64,000 nt of DNA from Verrucomicrobiota bacterium. GTDB lineage: Bacteria; Verrucomicrobiota; Verrucomicrobiia; Limisphaerales; JADJPG01. Shown here piece after piece: positions 8,041-18,182 of this stretch. Made by a program: the position numbers and the translations under genes. Every line of letters starts with the position of its first letter. Position 1 is the stretch's first letter. The stretch covers positions 1 to 64,000 of the forward strand of contig JADJPG010000104.1 in the NCBI GenBank assembly GCA_016713365.1, in the 5' to 3' direction. The notes beneath the pieces are model-generated. The model had not been told where the DNA came from. It ran no database searches and was given only the letters and a program-made list of their open reading frames with translations.

Positions 8041-11000
8041 ATGAAAATAAACATTGCCCGGCTCGCGGTGGCGGCCTCGCTCCTCGCCGGCGTCACTGCC
8101 TTCGCGCAAACCACCGGCACGACAGCCGTGCAGACCGTGCCAGCGGTTCCGCTGACGACGATACGCGCCGCCACGTCAACCACCGAGGCGACGACCAATC
8201 GCACCTCCACGAGCCGTTCATCACGACGAGCCACGGAGACCAGCGAGACGATGCCGCCCGAACTCACGAACGCCATCGCGACGATGAGTTTCGATCGAAC
8301 GTCCGAGGCGCTCTTCGCCGCGGTGCGCTCACAACAATCCGGCGGCAAGCTGACCGAATCGGAGAAGTTCAGACTGTCTGTGCTGCTCGGGGACTGGGCG
8401 GCCGTTGGCACCGGACTGAAAACCCTGCCGGAGGCGGACGCGATGAAGGCTTACACCCGGCTGCTCGATTCGCTCACCACCAACTCGCAGTCCGCCGCGC
8501 AGTTCTTCGAACAAGCGAAGGCCAGCTCCAGCAGCACCACGCGTTACGACAATTACGGGAACATCATCCCGCAGAGTCCTCCCTCCCAAAGCACCCGGCG
8601 CGGACTTTTCCTGAGCGAAGATTTCTACGCAGTCGTGGACGCGGCGCCCGCTGACCTGACGGCAGCGCACATTCCGAGCCTGACCGCGCTGATCAAAGTC
8701 GCCATCGGCAATTCCGGAAAACAAGACTTCCTCACCCGGTTGGAGAAAGGGATGAAAGGTTTCGGCGGCAGTTCGTCCTCCGGAAAGAAACTCGCTGCAC
8801 AACTGCTCTCCTCCGCCGGATGGATGAGTGATTCCGGTCCGTACCTGCCACTCAAGCGCGAGGAATGGGACAATGCCGATACGCTCACGCTGGTGCTGAC
8901 CATGGAGTACTTCACGCAGAACGGTGTGGAGAAACGTGACGAGCGCCAGCTCAAGCGCGCGGCCGAGATGTGCGCGTTCATGATGCAGACCAGCCGCTTC
9001 AGCGCGAACGACAAGGGCTTGTTTAAACAGGCGACCGATCGTTTTGTGAAGCTGCTGCCTGCGCTGGACGTAAACGACGCGGAGGATCTCATCCGCGAGA
9101 ATTTCCTGACGCAACCGGTCATTCTCGTGGACCTGATTCTCGCGCTTGGCGAGGTCGGCCACAACGCGCAGAAGGGAACCGACCTGGCCTTGCGCGGGCA
9201 GAGCCTCGCCACGCAGAACATTTTGCTCCGCGTGATCGAAGGGAAGAAGAGCGCGATTCCTGAAGCAGTGAACATCATGGTGATGAACTGGCTCAACGAA
9301 GCGGAGCAGGCTTACCGCAACGCCGGCAACGTCGGTCCGCAGAACATCTACGACTCCGATGGAATGCTGCTTTACCGCACGACCGGTTCTTCCAGCGGAC
9401 GACCCAGGACGCTCAACGCGGGGCAAGTGCTGACCAATGCGCCGTCCCCTGCCCTCGTGCGACGATTGAACCGCGGACTCGCCCAGCGGGTGAACCTCAC
9501 CTTGCTCAAGGTGAATCTCATCAATCCAAAAGAGCCAATGACGCTCGATACGCTCAAGGGTTATCTCAAGGATCATCCGGGCCAGGAAAAGGAACTCTGC
9601 CAGGACTACCTGACCGCGTGGGTCAAGAAACGCACCGTGCAGGCGGAGGATCCGAACATCGTCCGCATGCGCCTGCTCGGTTACTCCATTCCAAAGCAAC
9701 AGTTCAGCGGCATTCCACTCACCCGCCTGCGCCAGAATCAAAACGTGGGCGAATTCAAAACTTTGCTCGCATCCCTGCGCGAACTGTCGCCGGAGCCAAT
9801 CGACCCGACGACGGTGGTGCAGAGCTTCATGAACATTCACAGCGGCGCGGAGGTTTACCGGCTGGAGGACATCCAGGCGATCTTCGGTCCTGCCGAATCG
9901 ATGAATCGCGCCGAGTTAATGAGCCTGATCACCGGCATGCGCAGCAAGCTGCGCGAGCAATGGCGCGATCCAGTGGCGCAGCAGGACGCGGGCACGAACC
10001 GGACAGAGAACGAGGCGAAGGACGAAGTATCCCGTGGCTATCGAACAGCGTTGGAGCTGGCGAAGCGTGGTTTGAAACCCGAGACCGCCGAGTGGAAGGA
10101 ATTCATCGTGCGCGGCCAGCTTTTCTTCGACGCGTCCGAGTATGAATTCTCGCGCCAGATCAAGCTGACCGACTACATCAGCCTGCGGGACGAGGCGTTC
10201 ACCAGCTACAAGAAGGCATCCGAAATCTACGCCGCGAAGATCCCGGAAATGGCCCGCGGTCAGTGGACCATGGAGCCGTACCAGATGTGGTTCTTCGTCA
10301 TGCTCGGCGCGAGCGATCTGTCGCAGCTCACCCGGGCGTCGGCGCGTTCGGATCCGGGACTGAAGAACATAGGCGACGCCATGCGCGCGCTTCCCGACGA
10401 CGCCGCCGAAGGGCATCTGCAGAAGTTCGCCGAGATGCTCGGCAACACGCTTTCCCAGGTTCCGCCGAACATGAAGCAACGTTTCCTCAGCGCGGGCCTG
10501 CAGGTCATCGGCGAGAATCATCCCAGCGCCGCGGCCGCCACCGAAGCGCTCGGCAATTATAAGGAGCTGATGGATGAAGTGCAGCTTCGGCTCACCGTTG
10601 ACGGCCCGACCCGGGTTGGCCACGGCCAGCCGTTCGGCGCGTTTCTGAGTTTGGAACATTCCAAACAACTCGCCCGCGAGAGCGGTGGCTTCGCGAAATA
10701 CATTCAAAGCCCCAACAACACGCGCTCCATGTTTGTCGCACAAACGGCCAACAAGCCGGTCAACCCGCGCGAGGAGTTCGCCAAGAACATTCACGCCGCG
10801 CTGGACGAGAGCTTCGATGTCGTCTCGATCACGTTCCACGATTCGAGCGTGAAGACCATCGACCTCCCGCGCGAGGGCTGGCAGGAGACGCCCATGGCGT
10901 ATCTGGTCCTGCGCTCCAAGAACGCCGCCGTCGACCGCATCCCGTCCATCCAGCTCGACATGGACTTCGCCGATACCGCCGGCCAGGTGGTTCTCCCCGT

Positions 11001-11783
11001 GCGTTCACAGGTGCAGCCGGTCGATTCAAAAGACCCGTTGGTCGAGCAGCGTCCGTGCGACGGCCTCGCGCTGACTCTGACCATGGACGAACGCGAGTGG
11101 CGCAAGGATGGCAAGGTGGTGATTGAAGTCGCCGCCCGGGGCAAGGGCGTAATCGCCGCGCACACGGAGCTGTTTGATTTCGCCCGCGAAGGGTTCGACG
11201 CCGAAGTCACCGACAACGGACTCTCCGTGACTCAATTCGTCAGCGACGGCCGAACCAAGACCGCGCAGGCCGACCGGAGCTGGCAGTTTACCTATCGCCG
11301 GAAGAAAGATTTGCGCGGCGACGCTATGCTCGCCTTCCCGGCGGTCAAACCCACGTTCAAAACCGAGACGGTCGAGTACAAGCATTACCAGGACGCCGAC
11401 CTCGTTTCGATCGACGCCAAACAAGCCCTCGCCGGCGTTCCAATGCCCAGCAGCGTAAGCAATGGCCTGCGCCTCGGACTCTACGCCCTGATCGCGCTCG
11501 GACTCGGATGGGAATCTATCTGGTCAAGCGCGTCACCAAACGCGGCGTGGCCACCGGCGATACCGGACTGAGCCTGCCCGCCGAGCTCACGCCGTTTTCT
11601 GTCGTGGCCTTCCTCCACCGAATTCAACGCGACCATGCCCCGAGGTTCGACGAAACCACGCGTCAGAAACTCCAGACGCAGATCCGCGAAATCGAGGCGG
11701 CGTTTTTCAGCGGCTCCAGAGCAGCCAGCAATGCTCCGAACCTCGAATCCATTGCCCGCCAATGGCAGCAGCTCGTGAGTTGA
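8041..11783 (+). CDS. Large membrane-anchored periplasmic protein of the Bat-like operon (one frameshift near the end)
   Basis: About 1247 aa after one base correction. I recognise no family. ATG 8041 has AAGGA at 8029-8033 and starts a clear signal peptide (MKINIARLAVAASLLAG, cleavage after AFA). A Thr/Ser-rich stretch follows (residues ~25-80), then a long mostly helical region, then a beta-rich part from about residue 850 (QLRLTVDGPTRVGHG, IQLDMDFADTAGQVVLPV, VVIEVAARGKGVIAA). Near the end is a single membrane helix, LRLGLYALIALGLG. The frame breaks there at about 11505. Restoring one base joins GIYLVKRVTKRG and a ~90-residue basic cytosolic tail ending at TGA 11781. The topology resembles BatD (signal peptide, large periplasmic part, C-terminal helix), though it is much larger. 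Without correction the protein stops at 11571. Confidence 0.7.
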
Positions 11784-11847
11784 CGATCCAACATCACGCC
11801 CATAACTTGCCCTAGCAGCTCGAAAACAAGCGCCAACCTTCGCCATT

Positions 11848-13089
11848 ATGAAACGAACCCTCGCTCACCTCATCCTGCCCGCGATCGTTTTGACCCTTGC
11901 CATGTCCTCGAAGGCCGCCAGTTTGGGCGACCCTGCCGCGCCGCTGGAAATCGCCGAATGGATCAAGGGCGAGCCAGTGGACCTCGCAGCGGTGAAGGGC
12001 AAAAAGATTGTCGTCGTGGAATTCTGGGCCACGTGGTGCGGCCCGTGCCTCACGAGCATTCCGCACCTCACGGAGATGCAGAAGAAGTTCGCGAACCGTG
12101 GCGTCGTTTTCATCGGGGTCAGCGATGAAAACGCAGCCAAGGTGAAACCCTTCGTCGACAAGATGGGCGAGAAAATGGATTACACCGTCGCGCTCGACCG
12201 GGATCGGAAGACAGCTGAAGGTTACATGAAGGCTTATGGGGCGAACGGGATTCCCCACGCGTTCATCGTCGACAAGGAAGGCCGCATTGCCTGGCAGGGT
12301 CATCCCATGGCCGGTCTCGACAAGGCGCTCGAACGCATGGCGGCCAACACGTTTGACCTCGGCGCGGAAAAGAAACGCGACTCCGCCCAGCGCAAGCTCG
12401 AGGAGTATTTTGAGCTGGCCTCGACCGATGGTAACGACGCGCAACTCGAGAAGCTGGGCACGCAGCTCCTCGCCCTCGACAAGGAGCTCGGCGGGATTAT
12501 GCCCGACGAAAAGCTGGACCTTACAACGCTCCGGAAGAGCGCACGCTTTCAAGGCATCATGCGCGACTACCAACGCGCACTGGCCAGCGGTCGCAGCGAG
12601 ACTGAGCTGGCCAGTCTGGAACAGAAGGCCGCGCCGCTCGCGCCTCCGGGATTCAAGTTCTCCGAGTTCAAGGGTCAATTTCAGCTCCAGCGAATCTTCC
12701 AGGAATATTATCGAGCACTCACCCGCTCCGGCAGCGAAACGAAAGTTGAGGAGCTCGCGAAGAAGCTGGAGGGCATCGAATCGAACAACGCCGAGATGCA
12801 GAATGAAATCGCGTGGACGATTTTGACCGACGAGAGAATCAAGAAACGAAACCTGCCGCTGGCGATGAAGTTTGCCCGCGCTGCGCTCGCCGCCTCCGGA
12901 GGGAAGGACGCCAACGTCCTCGATACTTATGCCCGTGCCTTGTTCGACACCGGCAAGGCGACCGAGGCCATCGAACAACAGAAGCGCGCAATCGAAATCT
13001 GCGACGATCCCGAGAAGAAGATCGAGCTTAAGGAAACCTTGCAGCGCTACCAGACCTCGGCCAAATCCGGTTCCTCAAAGGGAAACTGA
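11848..13089 (+). CDS. Exported TlpA-like thioredoxin-fold protein with helical C-terminal extension
   Basis: 413 aa from ATG 11848. A signal peptide covers residues 1-24 (LAHLILPAIVLTLAMSSKA). The thioredoxin fold of the TlpA/ResA type spans about residues 28-165, with the active-site WATWCGPCLTSIPHL, the central GVSDENAAKV strand and the cis-Pro loop ANGIPHAFIVDKEG. The second half is helical and ends with a TPR-like ARALFDTGKATEAIEQQKRA. It should act as a periplasmic thiol-disulfide reductase. It follows the large Bat-like protein by 64 nt in the same direction and may help fold exported proteins of this operon. A hairpin terminator lies 61 nt downstream. Confidence 0.85.
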   Translation: MKRTLAHLILPAIVLTLAMSSKAASLGDPAAPLEIAEWIKGEPVDLAAVKGKKIVVVEFWATWCGPCLTSIPHLTEMQKKFANRGVVFIGVSDENAAKVKPFVDKMGEKMDYTVALDRDRKTAEGYMKAYGANGIPHAFIVDKEGRIAWQGHPMAGLDKALERMAANTFDLGAEKKRDSAQRKLEEYFELASTDGNDAQLEKLGTQLLALDKELGGIMPDEKLDLTTLRKSARFQGIMRDYQRALASGRSETELASLEQKAAPLAPPGFKFSEFKGQFQLQRIFQEYYRALTRSGSETKVEELAKKLEGIESNNAEMQNEIAWTILTDERIKKRNLPLAMKFARAALAASGGKDANVLDTYARALFDTGKATEAIEQQKRAIEICDDPEKKIELKETLQRYQTSAKSGSSKGN

Positions 13090-13150
13090 GCCTCTTGAAC
13101 TGCAACTGCCTTTGCCTCTCGTGAAGCGGAGTCGCCAATCGACAAGAAAA

Positions 13151-13178
13151 GGACTGCGCCTGATCGCAGGCGCAGTCC
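13151..13178. terminator. Bidirectional hairpin terminator
   Basis: A perfect 12-bp stem (GGACTGCGCCTG at 13151-13162 and CAGGCGCAGTCC at 13167-13178) with an ATCG loop lies between convergent genes. On the minus strand it is followed by TTTTCTTGT, a good U-tract, so it is strongest for the phytase-like gene. On the plus strand the tail is weak (GTTAATCAG). Confidence 0.85.
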
Positions 13179-13208
13179 GTTAATCAGTCTTCAACGCCCC
13201 TTCCTTGT

Positions 13209-14510
13209 TCACGGCAGCGGCACCGTGAAGATCTTCGGATAGTTCGCTCCAAGCAATTCCAGCTGAACGAGCGGGCCGTTCGGAAGCGGATTCGTTGGAA
13301 TGCTCGCCGCCTCGCCGACATTGAAGTCGTTGTCATAGGTGAGCACGAGTGTGCGACCGACCACACACACACCCTCGACTTTTTCCAGCAAAGGATCGAT
13401 CGCGATCATTGAATCCAACACCACGGTCTTCGTGACGGGAACCACACCGAGCGCAGCAAGGCCGGCCGGGGTCAACTGCTCCAATGTCTTTGTCGAATCG
13501 CTGAGCGGTTTGCCCGTCACCGGATCCTCCACCGCCGTAAGGTCCGTCGCGCCAGCTACGCTAATCTCAAACAATTTGTCCGTTCCCCGCTCCGGCACAA
13601 GTAATCGACCGGGGCCGGTCGAGAACAGATCGCTCACGGTGACGCTGCTGCTGGCGGGCGGCATCTGATAGAGGTACTGGCGAACGAGCGGCTCCGGACT
13701 GCAATGCAGCAACGCACGCAGGTTGATGGCGACAAGGCGAGCGTTGCCATTGGCATCAGCCACGGCGCGACTGGGATTGTTCAACGGCCGTTGCACAATG
13801 GCGTAGACGAAGCCGTCCGCGGAATAGGCAATCCCTTCGAAGCCACGATTGTTCCGGCGTTTCGAGAGCACTGCGGGAAGAACGTCAAAGGTCGGCACCT
13901 GCTCGGCGCCAGTCAGCGTCCCCGCCGGCACGAGACGGAAGAGAACGCGGCCATTGCGCGCCACGCAGGCAACACTTGGTTTGTATTCCTCGCACACCCA
14001 GAAGTTCCCCAAGGGCCCGATGGTGATGCCTTCGGCGTCGATGGAGTCCTCGTCGAACGGGAGTTGATTCAGGTTGAAATCAAACGGCACGTCCGTCGCC
14101 GGGATCGTGGTCGGCAGCCCGGTAATGATCTGACCACCCGGTCCCTTGAGCGGTTCGGCATCGACGATCCGGGCCGTTCCATTGCGTTGCAATCGCACCG
14201 TCAAAATGTGCGGCCCGAACTCCGGAGTGACCCAGCATTTGAACGCTTTGCCAGTCGCATCGACAAAGTCCGGCGCCGGCCCGCGATCGGTAACGACGTA
14301 GAAGGTGTCGCGAGAGAATGGCACCGGATAGATGCCGGAGAACCCGCCGACCTTGATTTCATTTCCGTTATAGGGGTCGCTATAGAGCGTGAACTGTGGA
14401 CCTTGGACGTTCACGTCGTAGGTGGCGGCGGACACGGAACTCGCCGCCGACTGGATCAGCAAGGCGCCGCCGAGCACGGCGCTGAACCCAGGTATCAATT
14501 TAGTCTTCAT
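13209..14510 (-). CDS. Exported phytase-like/esterase-like beta-propeller protein
   Basis: 433 aa from ATG 14510. A signal peptide covers residues 1-29 (LIPGFSAVLGGALLIQSAASSVSA). The body matches the phytase-like domain described as esterase-like activity of phytase: GFSGIYPVPFSRDTFYVVTDRG, then AEGITIGPLGNFWVCEEYKPS, RNNRGFEGIAYSADGFVYAI and LVPERGTDKLFEI. It ends with VEGVCVVGRTLVLTYDNDFN. It would be an exported six-bladed propeller acting on phosphate esters or a related substrate, but the exact substrate is unknown. The leader contains one of the three shared ECF-type promoters (14585-14616), about 75 nt before the start, so it has its own promoter. Confidence 0.8.
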   Translation of the reverse strand: MKTKLIPGFSAVLGGALLIQSAASSVSAATYDVNVQGPQFTLYSDPYNGNEIKVGGFSGIYPVPFSRDTFYVVTDRGPAPDFVDATGKAFKCWVTPEFGPHILTVRLQRNGTARIVDAEPLKGPGGQIITGLPTTIPATDVPFDFNLNQLPFDEDSIDAEGITIGPLGNFWVCEEYKPSVACVARNGRVLFRLVPAGTLTGAEQVPTFDVLPAVLSKRRNNRGFEGIAYSADGFVYAIVQRPLNNPSRAVADANGNARLVAINLRALLHCSPEPLVRQYLYQMPPASSSVTVSDLFSTGPGRLLVPERGTDKLFEISVAGATDLTAVEDPVTGKPLSDSTKTLEQLTPAGLAALGVVPVTKTVVLDSMIAIDPLLEKVEGVCVVGRTLVLTYDNDFNVGEAASIPTNPLPNGPLVQLELLGANYPKIFTVPLP

Positions 14511-14584
14511 TTGATTGAGTGATGGTTGGTTGACTTGGCCACTCGCTCCGTCTCCCGCGGAAACAGACCCGAGTGCGTTCACTC

Positions 14585-14616
14585 ACTACAGGGGATCTCG
14601 AAAGCTAAGGTTGCAA
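14585..14616 (-). promoter_or_regulatory. ECF-type promoter, copy 1
   Basis: Read on the minus strand: TTGCAAC (14616-14610), 18 nt, CTGTAGT (14591-14585), with CCC just before CTGTAG. Spacing and both halves match the copies at 17255 and 23334. It lies about 75 nt before the phytase-like gene. Confidence 0.65.
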
Positions 14617-14761
14617 CGTTCCTCGCAACTTTCTCCCGACTGATCATTGCGAATGCGCGTTCTCGACTGCTTCAAGAAAAGTCGTTGGCCCTCGCATCGA
14701 TTCGGGAGGGCAACGACAGGGATTGCGTCAACGCGATCGCAGATCGGACGGACTCCAGCGT

Positions 14762-17248
14762 CTATCTCGCAAGCCGGAAGAACTGATTGGTGGAGGCGGC
14801 GGGAAGTTGCATCTGACTCACGCCGCTGGAACCCGGCACATCAGTCCATGCCGGGTGCAGCAATGAACTTGTCGATTGCAGTTTCCATCCCGGCGACGCG
14901 GTCCATTCGAGCCGGAGTTGTTCCCCGTCACGACGAATTCGAGTGAACGCCGGCTCCACCGAGGCTGCCGGAACAGCTTCAGTGAACGTGAGCGACCAGC
15001 CACCAGCAAGTTGCCCGGGCGTTTCGAACAGCGACGAGAGATGCTGATCGTTCACGTAGAGAAGCCACGTGCCATTCACGTCAGGCGTCGTCAAGTCCGC
15101 CAGCCTCGCCATTCTCTGCGTCGAAGGCGCCGGCGCCGGAAATGCGGGCGCAGTGTGAAACGTTGGTTTGAAGATTCCGCTGACGAGAACTTCGTCTGAC
15201 AGATACTCCGGAGCATCGTCATCAAAAGTCAGCGTCACCGACGCTATATCCGCATCCTCCGCGTCGCCGGACATCAGGACGAGATTCTCGCCTGATGGTG
15301 ATTGAAGCAAAACTCCCAAATCCCCCGGACTCGCGTGGTTCAATCCATGCAGGGTTGCCGTGAGCTTGACCACCCGGTTTGAGACACCCGCAACGACAAT
15401 GGCTCCTGGATACGGCGTCGCCATGGCGTTTGTGCGAATGGTGATGGGAGCCGCGCTGACAAATGACTTCGCCGGCAACACCACATGGAGCATTGCCACA
15501 ATGCTGGTCGATACTCCGGCGCGGTTGCTGACCGTCACGCTGTAACTTCCAGAATCCGTTGCCTGCACCTCGGAGAACTCAAGTCGATTGCTAACTACGC
15601 CTTCGAGCAGATCTCCATTCAAGAACCAAGAATACGAAATCGGTTCGGAACCTGTGACCAAGGTGGACAACACGGCAGTCTGGCCGACAACAGCGTAGGT
15701 GTTGACCGGAGTGAGTTGAACGGAAGGCGGGCGCACCACCGTGACCCGGGCTTGGGGACTGATCGCATGATCCGTGGCGTTTGAGACAATCACGGTGAAA
15801 TCGCCAGCCTTACCGCGCTGATCCTGGGCGTCGGTGATCGTGAATGAGTCACTGGTGACGCCCGTTCGGAATCCTTGATAGCGCCAGTCGTAGGTGAACG
15901 GTCCGGTTCCAGAGACGACGGCGGTCAAAGTCACACTGCCACCCGGCAGAACCTCGGCTGCGTTGGGCGTAATCGTGACGCTCAACGGTGGTTGTGAATC
16001 GGTGCGAACGAACTTCCGCGTTTCGCAACGGGAACTGAAATTCACATAGAACTCGCCTGTCATTCCGATCGCAATCTGCCCCGGGCTGTGACCCGGCGCA
16101 GCCAACTCGGCAGCCTGACTCCCGCTCGGGCGGTACTTCAGCAGCAAGGCACTTTGCCCCACACTATCACCGGCCACGACGTGGATACTGTCGTCCTCCG
16201 CAATGGCCAGACCAGTAGGACGCCGGTCGAATCCACGAGCCCTAGCCGACCACAACTCAGAGCCGGACGGACTGAATTTAATTGTCAGCGTCTGATACAC
16301 ATCGTCGTCTTCGCCGTCAGGATACGTCTCATAGGCCGACACGATCACGTTTCCGGCCGAGTCCAATGCGATGCGATGCGAGACAGCGTGGTGGAAACCA
16401 AAGGACGGCGGGCGGGTGTTGGACCAAACGAGTGAACCAGCAGAGTCGTACTTTGCCGTGAAGATGTTGTAAGAACGTTGTCCGGGCCGGCCAACACTGG
16501 CAGCGACATACAGATTGCCAGTCGGGTCAATCGTTGCCGCCGCGAGAAAATCATTCGCCAGCGGCCATTCGCTTGTTGTGCTCTGCATCACTCCGTCAGG
16601 CGATGTTCTTAATACAAGCATCTGGTCGTTGCTGAAGCTGATCAAGCCAGCCACCAACACCGCGTTACCCGCAGCGTCCACACCGAAGAACCCGGTCGTT
16701 CCGAAAAGACCCACCGGTGTGGGATAAGCGTTCGTCCACTGCAGAGTTCCGCTGCCGTCATATTTGACGATCACGTAGCCGTCTGAGGCGATGCCCGCAA
16801 CGAATACATTCCCCGTCGAATCCACGGCCACGTGAGGCCGATTGGACGGCGGGACGTTGGTCACGTCTCCGCTTCGGGTCCACAGCAGTTCGCCGGTCAA
16901 AGCGAACTTCAAAGCAACGAGGTAACCCGGAGACGATTCCGGCGCTGAAACCAACGTAACGCAGACGGAATCATCGGGCGCAACAGCAAGTCCACCGGGA
17001 ACATCCTTGGACGCGGAATCAAAGCGGTTCGTCCACAGGGCTGTTCCCTCCGGCGAATACTTGACGAGAGCAACGGCTCCACCGGAATCGACGAGCACGT
17101 AGGCGTTGCGTTGCGAGTCAGTGGCAATTCCGGCAGGGCTGTTCAGCGGCGACGAATCGAAGAAGCGATTCCATGCCGGATTGATTCCAGCCGCGGCCAC
17201 CAAATTATACGACAAAAGCGAAACAATGATTACAACGAGAGTTTGCAT
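14762..17248 (-). CDS. Exported beta-propeller / Ig-like / P-domain-like surface protein
   Basis: 828 aa. ATG 17248 begins a signal peptide ending AAA. Residues ~30-395 are SBBP-type propeller repeats with recurring phrases such as GIATDSQRNAYVLVDS, VALKFALTGELLWTR and DSAGNVIVSAYETYPDG. Two Ig-like domains follow (~420-505 and ~507-590, with TYDWRYQG and SYSWFLNG). Residues ~600-745 resemble a proprotein-convertase P domain (ATLHGLNHASPGDLGVLLQS). The last ~55 residues are a short tail, LRLEWTASPGWKLQSTSSLL ending FFRLAR, seen on other exported proteins here. It is probably an extracellular structural or binding protein. Its promoter sits six bases before the ATG, so the mRNA may be leaderless. 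Confidence 0.75.
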   Translation of the reverse strand: MQTLVVIIVSLLSYNLVAAAGINPAWNRFFDSSPLNSPAGIATDSQRNAYVLVDSGGAVALVKYSPEGTALWTNRFDSASKDVPGGLAVAPDDSVCVTLVSAPESSPGYLVALKFALTGELLWTRSGDVTNVPPSNRPHVAVDSTGNVFVAGIASDGYVIVKYDGSGTLQWTNAYPTPVGLFGTTGFFGVDAAGNAVLVAGLISFSNDQMLVLRTSPDGVMQSTTSEWPLANDFLAAATIDPTGNLYVAASVGRPGQRSYNIFTAKYDSAGSLVWSNTRPPSFGFHHAVSHRIALDSAGNVIVSAYETYPDGEDDDVYQTLTIKFSPSGSELWSARARGFDRRPTGLAIAEDDSIHVVAGDSVGQSALLLKYRPSGSQAAELAAPGHSPGQIAIGMTGEFYVNFSSRCETRKFVRTDSQPPLSVTITPNAAEVLPGGSVTLTAVVSGTGPFTYDWRYQGFRTGVTSDSFTITDAQDQRGKAGDFTVIVSNATDHAISPQARVTVVRPPSVQLTPVNTYAVVGQTAVLSTLVTGSEPISYSWFLNGDLLEGVVSNRLEFSEVQATDSGSYSVTVSNRAGVSTSIVAMLHVVLPAKSFVSAAPITIRTNAMATPYPGAIVVAGVSNRVVKLTATLHGLNHASPGDLGVLLQSPSGENLVLMSGDAEDADIASVTLTFDDDAPEYLSDEVLVSGIFKPTFHTAPAFPAPAPSTQRMARLADLTTPDVNGTWLLYVNDQHLSSLFETPGQLAGGWSLTFTEAVPAASVEPAFTRIRRDGEQLRLEWTASPGWKLQSTSSLLHPAWTDVPGSSGVSQMQLPAASTNQFFRLAR

Positions 17249-17254
17249 TCAGTT

Positions 17255-17286
17255 CCTACAGGGGAAGTCGGGGCGGAAAGTTCCAA
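17255..17286 (-). promoter_or_regulatory. ECF-type promoter, copy 2
   Basis: Read on the minus strand: TTGGAAC (17286-17280), 18 nt, CTGTAGG (17261-17255). The -10 half ends only six bases before the ATG at 17248, so transcription should begin at or very near the start codon. Confidence 0.7.
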
Positions 17287-17387
17287 AACAATTTGGCCAT
17301 CACCGAATTCAATCTCGTTCCGCAGCGTTGCCAACGACACCTCGACCGAAACCGAACAACGAGAGCTCCGCACTTGGGCCAGGCAGA

Positions 17388-18164
17388 TCACGGCGGACAC
17401 AAGTCCCAGACAATCTCCCGCTGTGGTTCAATTGGCCGACCATAGCCCGGACCGGGAGCCGACTCCACGACCTGCCTTCCGACCAACGACTCGGCATGAC
17501 CGTCCCAGAAAACGATGTTCCCGCGACCGCCGTGCCGAATGGAGAAGCGACTGGCGTGAGAAGACGGCTGGCCGAGATCTTCGCCCGCCATCCCTTGAAC
17601 GAACCGCGTCTCACCGCGCAGCAGATTATCCTGAAACATCACTGTGCTCTCCTTGCGACACATGTCGTTCACGCTGGGCGGAGAACCCACTTTGATCAGC
17701 TGGGAATTCATCGCCATGGAAAAATAGATGTAGGGCGAGAAGCCGGTGTTTGGACGAGCCGACGGACAATGGAACAGGCTCGGCGGACTGTAGAAGTCCG
17801 ACTTGCTGGACGTGCTGTGAGTGTAGTTGGAAGCGGTGGGCACGCCCATCTCAGGAGCGAGAACATTGAACCACGCATCAAAAGCCCGCGGATGTTTGAT
17901 ATCGACCCACAAATGCCCGACGGTTCCCTGCCCAAAGGCGCTTTCGCGCGGCATCACGTTGTCGTTGTAGTCAACATACGAGATCATCGCGACGCTCCAT
18001 TGCTTGAAGTTGCTCAAGCACGCGCTGCGATGCGCGAAGACTTTGACGCGCCCGAGCGCCGGCAACAGCAACGCCGCCAGCACCGAGACAATGGCAATGA
18101 CCACCAGCAACTCAATGAGAGTGAAGGCGCGCTGGACAATTGGGACTCGTGGCTGCGTCGACAT
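17388..18164 (-). CDS. Type II pseudopilin-like protein with prepilin signal (DUF1559-like)
   Basis: 258 aa. The N-terminus has a class III prepilin signal, RAFTLIELLVVIAIVSVL, with the Glu at position 5 after the cleavage point. The C-terminal region carries GNIVFWDGHAESLVG, the xxDGHA motif of the large families of such proteins in Verrucomicrobia and Planctomycetes. Processing by prepilin peptidase and assembly or display by a type II secretion-like machine is expected. It starts 18 nt after the LTD/Ig gene and is probably the last gene of the sigma-kinase operon. Confidence 0.85.
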   Translation of the reverse strand: MSTQPRVPIVQRAFTLIELLVVIAIVSVLAALLLPALGRVKVFAHRSACLSNFKQWSVAMISYVDYNDNVMPRESAFGQGTVGHLWVDIKHPRAFDAWFNVLAPEMGVPTASNYTHSTSSKSDFYSPPSLFHCPSARPNTGFSPYIYFSMAMNSQLIKVGSPPSVNDMCRKESTVMFQDNLLRGETRFVQGMAGEDLGQPSSHASRFSIRHGGRGNIVFWDGHAESLVGRQVVESAPGPGYGRPIEPQREIVWDLCPP

Positions 18165-18182
18165 TTCAATCTGGCTCCATCC

